The notes below the pieces were generated by a model. It was given only the letters and a program-made list of their open reading frames with translations, did no database searches and had not been told where the DNA came from. From contig REAP01000042.1 of NCBI GenBank assembly GCA_004294385.1, positions 1 to 40,510 of the forward strand: DNA of 40,510 nt, read 5' to 3'. Position 1 is the first letter of the stretch; the number at the start of each line of letters is the position of its first letter. This document shows, one piece after another, positions 23,554 through 32,648 of this stretch. The DNA is from Oscillatoriales cyanobacterium (GTDB lineage: Bacteria; Cyanobacteriota; Cyanobacteriia; Cyanobacteriales; Microcoleaceae). Made by a program: the position numbers and the translations under genes.

Positions 23554-24471
23554 TTAAGAATTCTTCCGCTGTTTGTGTCCAGAGGATTCCAAATCTTGCT
23601 GATTAAGCAGATTCTTTCGTTTAGCAAGCATCAGCGAACCGTAGCGGTTAGCCCATACTTGAGTAAACTCAGCACCTAAGAATAGAATCTGAGCCGAATA
23701 ATTGATCCAAAGTAAGATAATCACAAAGGAACCAGCAGCACCATAGGTAGAGGCGATACCGCTACCTCCGAGGTAAATTCCAATTAGGGATTTGCCGATC
23801 GTAAACAACACAGAAGTGATCGCAGCACCAATCCAAACATCATTCCAAGCCAGATTAACATCGGGCAACAGTTTGTAAATTAAGGCAAACAGCAGCGTAA
23901 CTACACCAAAAGAAAGCGCAAAGTCTACAATCTGCCAAATACCGACGGGCAAGTGTAGCAAGCCATTCAACCAATAGCTAACGGCTGCTAAAAGGGCGCT
24001 AATTACCAAAGAGACTAGCAGTAAAAAGCCGATACCTAAAATCATCGCAAAAGACAATACGCGGTCTTGCAGGAATCCCCAGATGCCGCGTCCGGGAGGC
24101 GGTGAAACATTCCAAATAGTATTGAGGGCTTCTTTAAGATTAGTAAAAACATTGGAAGCGCCCCACAAAAGTGTAGCAACACCGACTATAGTAGCAATCA
24201 TTCCCGACTTGGGTTCGGAGGCTTTGACGATCAAGTCTTGGACTGTTTGGGCACCATCTTTACCGATTAAACTTTGGAGTTGGGCGACGATTTGGCCTTG
24301 GGCTGCGTCGGCCCCAAAGACTAAACCCGCGATCGCAATCACGATAATTAGCAGCGGGGCGAGAGAAAAAACCGTATAATACGCTAGGGCTGCTGCTAGG
24401 GTTGGCGCTTTATCTTCTTGCCATTCCGTAAAAGTTTGTTTGAGTAGCGATAAGACTGTTTTTAAGTTCAC
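23554..24471 (-). CDS. YihY/BrkB-family inner-membrane protein
   Basis: 305 residues with six TM helices. Family features are TLAAALAYYTVFSLAPLLI, the GxD and SLIG segments, ATLLWGASNVFTNLKEALNTIW and YGAAGSFVIILLWINYSAQILFLGAEFTQ. The family was once annotated as ribonuclease BN, which is wrong; it is an integral membrane family, possibly a transporter, of unsettled function. Length and all core motifs are normal, followed by a short basic tail. It appears to be monocistronic. Confidence 0.93.
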   Translation of the reverse strand: MNLKTVLSLLKQTFTEWQEDKAPTLAAALAYYTVFSLAPLLIIVIAIAGLVFGADAAQGQIVAQLQSLIGKDGAQTVQDLIVKASEPKSGMIATIVGVATLLWGASNVFTNLKEALNTIWNVSPPPGRGIWGFLQDRVLSFAMILGIGFLLLVSLVISALLAAVSYWLNGLLHLPVGIWQIVDFALSFGVVTLLFALIYKLLPDVNLAWNDVWIGAAITSVLFTIGKSLIGIYLGGSGIASTYGAAGSFVIILLWINYSAQILFLGAEFTQVWANRYGSLMLAKRKNLLNQQDLESSGHKQRKNS

Positions 24472-24784
24472 GGTATTTAGTTTAATCTACTTATTGTTCA
24501 CAAGCAAATTTTACGAAGTCAAAAGTCTTTTGGCATCCGCCACAAGATAGATTTATGGATCGGCAAATTACCTTTTTTCTCTGTTTTGAACGAACCGCGA
24601 AGACGCAAAGGGCGCAAAGGAAGAGAAGAGAAAGAGTTGACAAGTTTTACGGGCAAGATGTACAGTGAACACTTACGAATACGGGGTAGTGCGGATATCC
24701 GAAATGTGTAGTAATATACCTATCTAAATTGCCAGATAAAATAAAAGAATTAACCTAAAACATCTATCATATTAGATATCTATT
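24472..24784. other. divergent intergenic region with dispersed repeat
   Basis: 313 bases between yihY (minus) and the CNNM-like gene (plus), so it must carry both promoters. It holds an inverted copy of the CTTCGCGT repeat at 24591-24632. The A/T-rich 24730-24780 could provide a -10 region, but no clear -35/-10 pair or riboswitch-like structure was recognised. Confidence 0.4.
24591..24632. repeat. inverted copy of the CTTCGCGT dispersed repeat
   Basis: Reads gaaccgcgaagacgcaaagg and so on: the complement of the devC/devA-leader repeat, with slightly changed middle (gggcgcaaagg). Confidence 0.8.
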
Positions 24785-25681
24785 TTGAACAACCTTACTT
24801 GCCTAGAAATAGAAGTGGCCGAAACACTGTTGAGATTAGCGATGTTGCTGGGCTTAACTCTCTTAATCGCTTTTTTCGTGGCCTCCGAACTAGCATTAGT
24901 ATCAGCAGACAAGCATCAAATCCGCCAACTCGCGCAGTTGTCCGACTCTCCAAAAACCGCTAAAGCCGCCCAACTCGTCCACCAAGCTCAAAATGACATC
25001 CCCCATTACTTATCCGTCACCCAAACCGGCACAACAGCAGGGAGTTTGCTCTTAGGTTGGTTGGGCGAGGGAGCAACCGTACACTGGATTGAACCGTGGA
25101 TTGACAAATTGCCTCTAGGTCATTTACCTGCTATGCTGACTGCTCATGCGATCGCAGTTCCATTAGCTTTCATCTTAGTAACATACGTGGAGATAGTCTT
25201 AGGAGAACTCATCCCCAAAGTATTAGCAACCCACGAACCAGAACGCACTGCTTTACTATTGACACCAGCCCTACAAATCTGCTCGAATGTGCTGTGGCCA
25301 CTGCTGGCAATTCTCAACGGTACTGTACGGCTGCTAACAGGTTGGATCACCCGCAATAAATCTCAACCATTACTATCACCTTCGGAAGCAACTCTCGTTC
25401 AAAATGATGCACATTCGGTACTGCTTTCTGGGATATGGGAAGTGACGGCAGTTAACGAAAAATTCGGATTGAATCTGCCAATTAACCAGGCTTATCAAAC
25501 AATAGCTGGATTCATGATTCACCAATTGGGTAAACTGCCAAATCAAGGGGAGAGATTGTTGTGGGGTGAGTTGGAAATAGAAGCAGCAAATGTAGTAGAA
25601 GGTAGCCTAGAAACAGTGCTATTGCGTCAAGTTACTCGTCCTTTGTTTGAGACTCAACAGCCCGAAATTGTGTTGAATTAA
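24785..25681 (+). CDS. CNNM/HlyC/CorC-family membrane protein lacking CBS domains
   Basis: 298 residues. The DUF21/CNNM membrane domain covers about 15-185 (LLIAFFVASELALVSADK, GWLGE 91-95, LGELIPK 139-145). The C-terminal CorC_HlyC domain starts at about 213 (LLSGIWEVTAVNEKFGLNLP). Family members normally have a pair of CBS domains (about 120-130 residues) between them, and these are absent: only about 25 residues (190-212) connect the two. CNNM proteins move Mg2+ or related ions, with CBS domains giving nucleotide control; this one would be unregulated or altered. The start is a TTG at 24785 without a clear ribosome-binding site. An ATG at 24839 would cut into TM1. Confidence 0.85.
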   Translation: MNNLTCLEIEVAETLLRLAMLLGLTLLIAFFVASELALVSADKHQIRQLAQLSDSPKTAKAAQLVHQAQNDIPHYLSVTQTGTTAGSLLLGWLGEGATVHWIEPWIDKLPLGHLPAMLTAHAIAVPLAFILVTYVEIVLGELIPKVLATHEPERTALLLTPALQICSNVLWPLLAILNGTVRLLTGWITRNKSQPLLSPSEATLVQNDAHSVLLSGIWEVTAVNEKFGLNLPINQAYQTIAGFMIHQLGKLPNQGERLLWGELEIEAANVVEGSLETVLLRQVTRPLFETQQPEIVLN

Positions 25682-25707
25682 ACCACTACTCATAGGAACA
25701 ATAAATC

Positions 25708-25757
25708 CTCTTCCCTTCCATTCTCTTCCTTCGCGTACTTCGCGCCTTCGCGGTTAG
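25708..25757. repeat. CTTCGCGT dispersed repeat at convergent gene ends
   Basis: cttccttcgcgtacttcgcg followed by ccttcgcggtta. Fourth copy of the family. It lies between the CNNM-like gene and the end of the polyglycosyltransferase operon. Confidence 0.8.
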
Positions 25758-25817
25758 TTTCAATCCTGAGACTTGAGATTAGCAACGAATCCCAAATCTC
25801 AAAAACAGCACCTTTCA

Positions 25818-28800
25818 TCACCCAACAGCCACCTGAACCGCACCCCCAACAAACTGCTCATAATCCGCCAACAACCACCCCGGCAAACAAGTCTTCGCAT
25901 CCTCAACCCGCAACTGTCCAGGGCGACAAAACAACATCGCCGCTAACAAATAATTCACAGCTTTCGGCCTTCCAAACCCTTGACTTAACTCAGCAACTAA
26001 CGAATTAAAAACAGCACGTTCAGTTTCATTCAACGGCTCATTAATAAACCGACTACCGAGCATTGCTTTGTAACCTTTACCAAAATCGCTCCGGTACAAA
26101 ACTTCTAGTTGTTCCTCAGAAACACTCAGCCACAAATCAGCAATTTGCTGGCGAATTCGTCGCAAATCTGCTATAACCAATTCCGCCGTCGGGTCTATTT
26201 CATAAAGATTAATACTACCAGTTAATTGATTGAGAAACTGTGGCAGATAATCTTGTTTGACAATGGTTTTTTCTGTTTCAGCAAATACGCTCTCAAACAC
26301 CTTTTCATAATCATCAAACAACCACTGTGGCAAACGAGTTTTAGCATCAGGAACCCGCATTGTACCCGGCACAAAGTACAGCATCGCACCCAGCAGAGCA
26401 TTAATAGCTTGCGGATGCACCAACCCTTTACTAATGTCAGTCAACTGCTGCAAAAACTGCTGTTCGGCTTCAGTCATTGATTCTGCTTGCAAGCCACATC
26501 CAAGTATTGCTTGATATCCTTTGCGAACTTCGCCTTGATAAAAAGTTGCCAGTTTTTCTGGGGGAATAGTCAACCAAAAATCAGCCAGTTGTCTGCGGAG
26601 TTGTCGGAGTTCCAAAACTACCGATTCGTCAGATGAATCAATGCGATACAGATTGACGCATCCTAATAATTGATTGGCAAATTGTGGGGATTGAATGTAT
26701 TGAACTAGCAACTCAGAACTCGATTTGGAATTAACAGCGGTTTCTGGCTCAAAAACTTGTTCATAATCGCCGATTAACCAGTGTGGCAAACGGTTTTTAG
26801 CTTCTGGAATTCGCATGGTTCCTGGTGGAAAATATAGCATGGCGGCAAGTAAGGCATTGATGGCTTGGGGATGCACCAATCCTTTGCTAATCTGGGTTAA
26901 TTGCTGCAAAAATCTTTGTTCGTCTTCCATCATTGGTTGATGTTGAAAGCCGGAAGCCAGCAGAGTTTTGTAGTTTTTTCCTGAATCGCCTTTGTAGATA
27001 GTTTCGAGATTATCAGGGGAAACATTTAGCCAGAAATCGGCTGTTTCTTTGCGGATTTGACGTAATTGTGAGATTGCTGAGGTGTTGGATGGATTGGTTT
27101 GATAGAGTTTGAGGGTGTTCGATAGCCGATCGCCCAAATCAGCCACTTTGGGAATGCTATCCTGTAGGATGCGGGATGCTGCTTGGTGGTCAGTTTGCCA
27201 TTTGTGAAAGAGTTGTTGGAATAATTGTGCGATCGCCCCAGAATATGCCACACTATCAAAACAAGCCGGATTAGCCTGCATTTTCTGCTGAATTTCCTGG
27301 CGATAGCGTTGTCGCAGTTGAGGATTAGTGCCGAGAGTAACTGCTAGTTGAATGTAAGATGCTTCACTATTGGTGATTAAATCGGGCATTTGTAATTCCC
27401 GCAGCATCGCCGAACCTTGCCGAAACCGCAAAGCATTTCCTTCCACAACCACCGTCGGTAATCCTACTTGCAAAGGATCAATTAACGATGTCGCCCCGGC
27501 GTAAGGATAGGAATCGAGATAAACATCTGCTAGCTGCAAAAACTCTTTCACATCCGCGCGAGTTGGCAATTGTTTTACGAACCGCAAACGATTGTTATTC
27601 ACGCCGTATTTAGCGCAGATAGCATTCAGATTATTGACAAAAGGTGTAGCTGGATAAGTGCGAGTCCAAGCCGGCCCGAAGGGATATAAAATCAAGATTG
27701 AATTAGGTACTGCCGCTAAAATCTTGACCCAAGTTTCTCTCAACTCCGGCAGGATTTTATAGAAATTTGCGCCGGAGATAAAAACTGTTGTGTTGTCGTC
27801 AATTCCCAGACTTTGGCGGGTAGGTTTAACTGTAGCAACTTCCGATTCCGTTGCATATTTGAAACAAAAACCGCTGCCTTCCATAACGGCTAATTGTTCG
27901 CGATATTGTTCTTGATAACTAGCATCAGGAACCGTATATTTTCCGGCAATGTAGTAATCTATATGTCTGATTCCCGTGGTAGTTGGGGAACAGAAAGATG
28001 TCGTTTGTACCCGCGCCAAACGGTGCATTGCTAGTGAAACCAGCGGTTTGTTAACAGCAGTTAAATTCGTCCCGAAGAACAGGATATCTAAGTCATCGGC
28101 GCGGATTGTTTGGACTTGCGAAGCAAAGTCTTGGGGGAGTGTAACTAGCTTGTCAGCGCGACTTTGGCAATACTGTTCTAATTGGTGTCCGTTGGTGTTG
28201 AGCGCATAGAGAATAATCTCGAATTGATCGCGGTTTAAATGCTCGAAAACCGGGATGGTGGCGAAGGTTTCGGTTTGGGGGGTGAAATGATCGTTGATGA
28301 TGCCGAGGCGGATTTTTGTCCGATTTGGCGATCGCCCTGGGAAGATACAATCAATAGAACTACCACGATTTTTGAGCGCAAACTCGATAATATCCGCCCG
28401 CTTTGTGTAAATATCGCGCAGGTTAGCCGTGGTAAAGTACAGCGGGATAAAGTTAGCAGCTTGCGAGAAAAATAAGGCAATATTTTGCCAAAGTTGGGAA
28501 TCAGGATTTTTGAAGATATTACTATGAATGTAATTCACCCAGCCCTGGATGAATTGATAGTAATTGTCGGCTTCTCCAACTGTTTGGAACAGGTTGGGGC
28601 TGCCAAACATGAATTTGAGATAGTCATTGGCAAACCAATTAGGGATTTGAGCGCGATCGTACTTAATCGGCAATTGATCGGCGCGTCGGTACAGCATGGC
28701 TGCTAGCAGGTAATTGATAGCCTTGCGGTCATTAAATCCTTTGGCAATATTTGCAGCTAATTCGTTAACAAAAGTCTGTTCTGTGTGGGTTAGCGATTCA

Positions 28801-31800
28801 TCTTTGATTTCGCTATTTAGCAATAATTGGTGAAGTTTTCCTGTATCACCCGCATAGCTGCTGGCAAGTTGTTCAGTAGGTGAATTCAGCCAGATTTCAG
28901 CAATTTGCTTTCTAGCTTGGCGGGCATTTGCCAATGTAGATTTGTCTAAAGAGTTTCTATTGTACTGCTCAGCAATGCTGATTAAGTCATTTAGAGAAGC
29001 CGGTACAGCAACAGATTTTTTAGCAGCGAGTTGAGTAGCTGCTATCAAAGCCGAACTAACTTTTGTAGCCATTTCAGACCAAGAAAACTTTTTAGCTTGT
29101 TCCAGACCAACAGCAATTAATGATTGGCGAATATCAGGCTTTTCAACTTCAATTAGTGCCTTTTTAAGTTCTTCAACATCCTCAGAATTCACATACAAAG
29201 CTGCTTGACCCGCCACTTCAGGAATTGAGCTATTTGTACAAGCAATCACTGGACAGCCACAGGCGATCGCTTCCAGTATCGGCAACCCAAAACCTTCATA
29301 TTTTGATGTTTGAACCAATGCTACAGCACCGGAGTAAGCGCTTCGCAACTCATCATCGTTCAGTTTTAACAGGTGGAATTTGGTAGTAGCGACATAGGTT
29401 TGCAATTCTGTTTCTAATACTGGATTGCCACCTACGCAGACAATTTCAAAGTCATGTTTACGCTCTAATTTAGAAAACGCTTTAAAGAACAAGATGGCAT
29501 TTTTATAACCATTGAATCCGACGCGATCGCCAACCCAAAGAAAGTACGGTTTTGAGATGCCATATTTGGTTTTAAACTGATTAACTTCTACAAATGTTAA
29601 GGGTGAAAATGCTTTGTCAATTCCACAATGAGCTACTGTCACCGACTCAGGAGAAATGTCAGGAAAGAATTTTACTAAATCGCGGGCTGTATTTTCGGAA
29701 ATGGCGATGTATGCAGAAGCATGACGAATCCCCTGATGTTTTTCTGTCCACATTGGGTTAGCTAGATTCGCTCCCATGACTTCGGGAATCATGTCATAAG
29801 CCATGAATACAGAGGGTGTCGATCGCGGTGTGGTATAGTAAGTCGAAATAAACAAATCAGCTTGTTCTTCATCGCAGATTTTCTGCAACATTTCGCGATC
29901 GCTTTCAGTATTATTATAGTCATAAGCTGGGACTTGGCGATAATTTATCCCAGCAATTTTCGGAGCAGTTCCATTGCGATCTAGGACTAAAATGTGCTGG
30001 CGGAAACTTTGAGTAGCCCATTCTGTAATTAATGAATGCCAGACGCGGGTAATTCCTGATTTGTGAATCTGAAACATTACGCCATCAATGATAATTCTTG
30101 GCTTAATTTTTGGGGTAGTTTCCATTGAGTTATGTGCGGTTTCACTAGATGCGAATACAGCCGGAAGTAAGTTCATTACTTGGGCGGAAGTGCTGCATTT
30201 CAATCCTTCTCTAATTTGGGCGATCGCATAATTTACCTCTCCTCTAGAAAGCATTGAATGCGCCATTTTTAGAGCTTCGATCGCATAATGTTCTCTCGCC
30301 TGATTTGATAATTCCTCAGCACTCTCTTTTGGTAAATAAGATTGGGAAATTACGATCGCCTTTCGAGCCTCTGCAATATTCTCACCCAATTGAAACAAGC
30401 GAGATGTCCATGATGAAGAATTCATCCGCGTACAAGCAAACATTTGAGGTTCGTACCACATCGGATAATGCACCGCAATTCGCTTCCACATTTCCCAATC
30501 AGCAGCAGCACCAGCCTGCGGGCAAAATCCACCCAACTCCTCATACACGCTGCGCTTCACTACCATAGAAGCCGCAGCAATCCAAGAATACACAGCAATT
30601 TTTTTGAGCCAATCAGTTAAAATTCCAGGAGTTTCTCTTTCCAGAGGCGATAACCATAAAGGCGCATTTTCTTCATTAACATGAACGCAGCGAGAGAAAG
30701 CAGCACCAATTGTTAATTGTTTTTCTATTGCTTCCCGAAGGCTACTATAAAATCCAGGCTTGACAAAATCATCATCATGTAAAATATGAACCCATTGACC
30801 GCGAGCCTGCTGAATGCAAATATTAAAAATCGCAGTTTGACCGACATTAGTTTCAGAATGCCGATAAAATTTGATGCGATCGCCACCCACTTTTTTGATA
30901 ATTGCTGCTATCTCATCTTGAACTGACCGACTCGGATGATCGTTGACAACTTCAATCTGCATTTCTTCGGCAAATGAAGCTTGTTCGATAACACTTCTCA
31001 GCGTTTGTTCGAGATAATTTTCCTTCAGATTATAGGTCGGAATCATTACCGACCAAAACGGTCTTTCATTGGTTGTCGAAAAAGGCAATATTGTCGGAAA
31101 TTCAACATCTGAAAATACTTTCATAATCTGTTTTTTAGGTAGTGAAGCTAAGTTGTTTGAATTCGATTGATCGGAAATCAATCGTTGTAGTAAGTTCGTA
31201 TAACTTTCATCAGCAATTAATCTACTTTGAGACAACTCTATTTTGGTGAGCAACTCATTTTTTACAAAAGCTTTGAGCTGTTCATGCCAGCCATATCGCT
31301 CTGCGGTATATAATAGCGATCGCGCCGCTTTCAGATACTCCCCATTTTGCAATAAAGCCTGACGAATCAAGGTAAAATAGAAGTCAAAATTTAGCGAAAT
31401 TCGTTGATTAAATCGACATCGTGCTTCATAAAACCCTTGAATCAGAGCAGTGTAAGCAGATTCAACTACCTGTTCAATTGGGCAATCCGTCATTTCTAAA
31501 ACTTGCTCTGATGACTGTTGCGAATATTCAAGATCGTGCGCGATCGAAGCATATACTGATGTAGATGCCAGCAACAACTGAATCATCGGTAACGGTTTTG
31601 CCCAATCTGTTAATGCTATCTGCGTTACACCACTCGAACAGCCAATTAAAAGAGAGCAATACTTAGTTAATTCCGCATTTTCCCGTAGCGTCAACATACT
31701 ACCATCAATAATTCGTGTATCTCCTGTGGTAATTTTAACGTGAGATGACAGAATAATGCTGCAATCCGGTAAGCGAGACAGCAGCCCTTGAGCAACAGAC

Positions 31801-32618
31801 AAAGCATATTCTGGCTTCACAAAAGACTGACTGCTACTACTCGTATACTCAAATAAAATCACATGACTGCGTTTCAGCAAATTGTGCTGTTCAGCAAAAT
31901 TGCGGACTCTTTCAATCTCATCATTTCGGAGGCGCAAAATATTCTGAATCGGAACCGTAATCGGCTTTGGATAGCCTCGAAAAAGAGAGCCTTTAGTAGT
32001 TCCATCATAATTTTGATAGTTGTTCGGACTCACCTGCGTCAAAAATACTTCATCAAATTCACCGCGACTGAGGCGCACCTGTACCTCTTTTTCTAGCCCA
32101 TACCAAGCAGCCACAATTTCCTGCCAATTCCTAGCCGGAACTTCCCAAATTTCATCAACAAATGGATTACCTTCAATCATACTTCGACACATTGATGAAA
32201 TTGCCCAAGTCAAATGACAATTCGGATAATCATGCTTAATTTGTCTCGCCAAAGTAGTTGCATGAAGACAATCCCCATTTGAACCAAGCTGTCCCAACAA
32301 AATTCGCTTACGCTCAGACTTTTCAGCAGTAAAAAAACCAGACCAAGAACGTTCTGTTTGCAAACGCAGTATCTCAGCTTCGAGAGATTTCGCGCTTCCC
32401 TCTATAACCACAAGTTGGTCAATGTCAGGATTATTTTGCAGTAAAATCTCACTTTCGGAATTAGTAAACCATGTAATTATGCAGTTTGGTTCACTATTTT
32501 TTAGATTTTGGGCGGTTTCCAGATAGGATGATATTTCCTGTGGCAGAAAAACCGCAAAACCGTAATGCTTGTGAATCGGTGTATAGGGATAAGAAGCTGG
32601 CTGAGATAATTGTTTCAT
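25818..32618 (-). CDS. giant polyglycosyltransferase (GT9-, GT2-, GT4-, GT41-like) with a repeated unnamed domain
   Basis: 2266 residues. From N to C: a GT9/heptosyltransferase-like domain (about 100-355; ILLGQLGSNGDCLHATTLAR); a helical linker; a GT2 domain (about 520-770; SVMIPTYNL, HDDD at about 613-616); a GT4 domain (about 838-1195; DGVMFQIHKSGITRVWHSL, and YEGFGLPILEA near 1105); repeat unit A1 (about 1228-1333); a GT41/OGT-like domain (about 1430-1810; KIRLGIINDHFT, DSYPYAGATSLIDPL); then units A2 (1852-1951), A3 (2003-2104) and A4 (2151-2252). Each unit has LRxxRxxxADxWL near its start and INxLLAAMLY and LPxWLxxDYE near its end. The protein should build a multi-sugar chain in the cytoplasm, perhaps on a surface protein as OGT-like domains do. 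Last gene of a five-gene operon, 30 bases after the SDR gene. Confidence 0.9.
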   Translation of the reverse strand: MKQLSQPASYPYTPIHKHYGFAVFLPQEISSYLETAQNLKNSEPNCIITWFTNSESEILLQNNPDIDQLVVIEGSAKSLEAEILRLQTERSWSGFFTAEKSERKRILLGQLGSNGDCLHATTLARQIKHDYPNCHLTWAISSMCRSMIEGNPFVDEIWEVPARNWQEIVAAWYGLEKEVQVRLSRGEFDEVFLTQVSPNNYQNYDGTTKGSLFRGYPKPITVPIQNILRLRNDEIERVRNFAEQHNLLKRSHVILFEYTSSSSQSFVKPEYALSVAQGLLSRLPDCSIILSSHVKITTGDTRIIDGSMLTLRENAELTKYCSLLIGCSSGVTQIALTDWAKPLPMIQLLLASTSVYASIAHDLEYSQQSSEQVLEMTDCPIEQVVESAYTALIQGFYEARCRFNQRISLNFDFYFTLIRQALLQNGEYLKAARSLLYTAERYGWHEQLKAFVKNELLTKIELSQSRLIADESYTNLLQRLISDQSNSNNLASLPKKQIMKVFSDVEFPTILPFSTTNERPFWSVMIPTYNLKENYLEQTLRSVIEQASFAEEMQIEVVNDHPSRSVQDEIAAIIKKVGGDRIKFYRHSETNVGQTAIFNICIQQARGQWVHILHDDDFVKPGFYSSLREAIEKQLTIGAAFSRCVHVNEENAPLWLSPLERETPGILTDWLKKIAVYSWIAAASMVVKRSVYEELGGFCPQAGAAADWEMWKRIAVHYPMWYEPQMFACTRMNSSSWTSRLFQLGENIAEARKAIVISQSYLPKESAEELSNQAREHYAIEALKMAHSMLSRGEVNYAIAQIREGLKCSTSAQVMNLLPAVFASSETAHNSMETTPKIKPRIIIDGVMFQIHKSGITRVWHSLITEWATQSFRQHILVLDRNGTAPKIAGINYRQVPAYDYNNTESDREMLQKICDEEQADLFISTYYTTPRSTPSVFMAYDMIPEVMGANLANPMWTEKHQGIRHASAYIAISENTARDLVKFFPDISPESVTVAHCGIDKAFSPLTFVEVNQFKTKYGISKPYFLWVGDRVGFNGYKNAILFFKAFSKLERKHDFEIVCVGGNPVLETELQTYVATTKFHLLKLNDDELRSAYSGAVALVQTSKYEGFGLPILEAIACGCPVIACTNSSIPEVAGQAALYVNSEDVEELKKALIEVEKPDIRQSLIAVGLEQAKKFSWSEMATKVSSALIAATQLAAKKSVAVPASLNDLISIAEQYNRNSLDKSTLANARQARKQIAEIWLNSPTEQLASSYAGDTGKLHQLLLNSEIKDESLTHTEQTFVNELAANIAKGFNDRKAINYLLAAMLYRRADQLPIKYDRAQIPNWFANDYLKFMFGSPNLFQTVGEADNYYQFIQGWVNYIHSNIFKNPDSQLWQNIALFFSQAANFIPLYFTTANLRDIYTKRADIIEFALKNRGSSIDCIFPGRSPNRTKIRLGIINDHFTPQTETFATIPVFEHLNRDQFEIILYALNTNGHQLEQYCQSRADKLVTLPQDFASQVQTIRADDLDILFFGTNLTAVNKPLVSLAMHRLARVQTTSFCSPTTTGIRHIDYYIAGKYTVPDASYQEQYREQLAVMEGSGFCFKYATESEVATVKPTRQSLGIDDNTTVFISGANFYKILPELRETWVKILAAVPNSILILYPFGPAWTRTYPATPFVNNLNAICAKYGVNNNRLRFVKQLPTRADVKEFLQLADVYLDSYPYAGATSLIDPLQVGLPTVVVEGNALRFRQGSAMLRELQMPDLITNSEASYIQLAVTLGTNPQLRQRYRQEIQQKMQANPACFDSVAYSGAIAQLFQQLFHKWQTDHQAASRILQDSIPKVADLGDRLSNTLKLYQTNPSNTSAISQLRQIRKETADFWLNVSPDNLETIYKGDSGKNYKTLLASGFQHQPMMEDEQRFLQQLTQISKGLVHPQAINALLAAMLYFPPGTMRIPEAKNRLPHWLIGDYEQVFEPETAVNSKSSSELLVQYIQSPQFANQLLGCVNLYRIDSSDESVVLELRQLRRQLADFWLTIPPEKLATFYQGEVRKGYQAILGCGLQAESMTEAEQQFLQQLTDISKGLVHPQAINALLGAMLYFVPGTMRVPDAKTRLPQWLFDDYEKVFESVFAETEKTIVKQDYLPQFLNQLTGSINLYEIDPTAELVIADLRRIRQQIADLWLSVSEEQLEVLYRSDFGKGYKAMLGSRFINEPLNETERAVFNSLVAELSQGFGRPKAVNYLLAAMLFCRPGQLRVEDAKTCLPGWLLADYEQFVGGAVQVAVG

Positions 32619-32648
32619 GATTGAAATACCTAAAGTTAGAGCGTGATT

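Noticed and set aside
23397..23679. Short open frames on both strands upstream of yihY
   Set aside because: They overlap each other and the end of yihY, and show no family features.
25818..32618. Assembly artefact or polyketide/NRPS megasynthase
   Set aside because: The frame is open throughout with clear GT motifs in every part, and no carrier, ketosynthase or adenylation motif is present.
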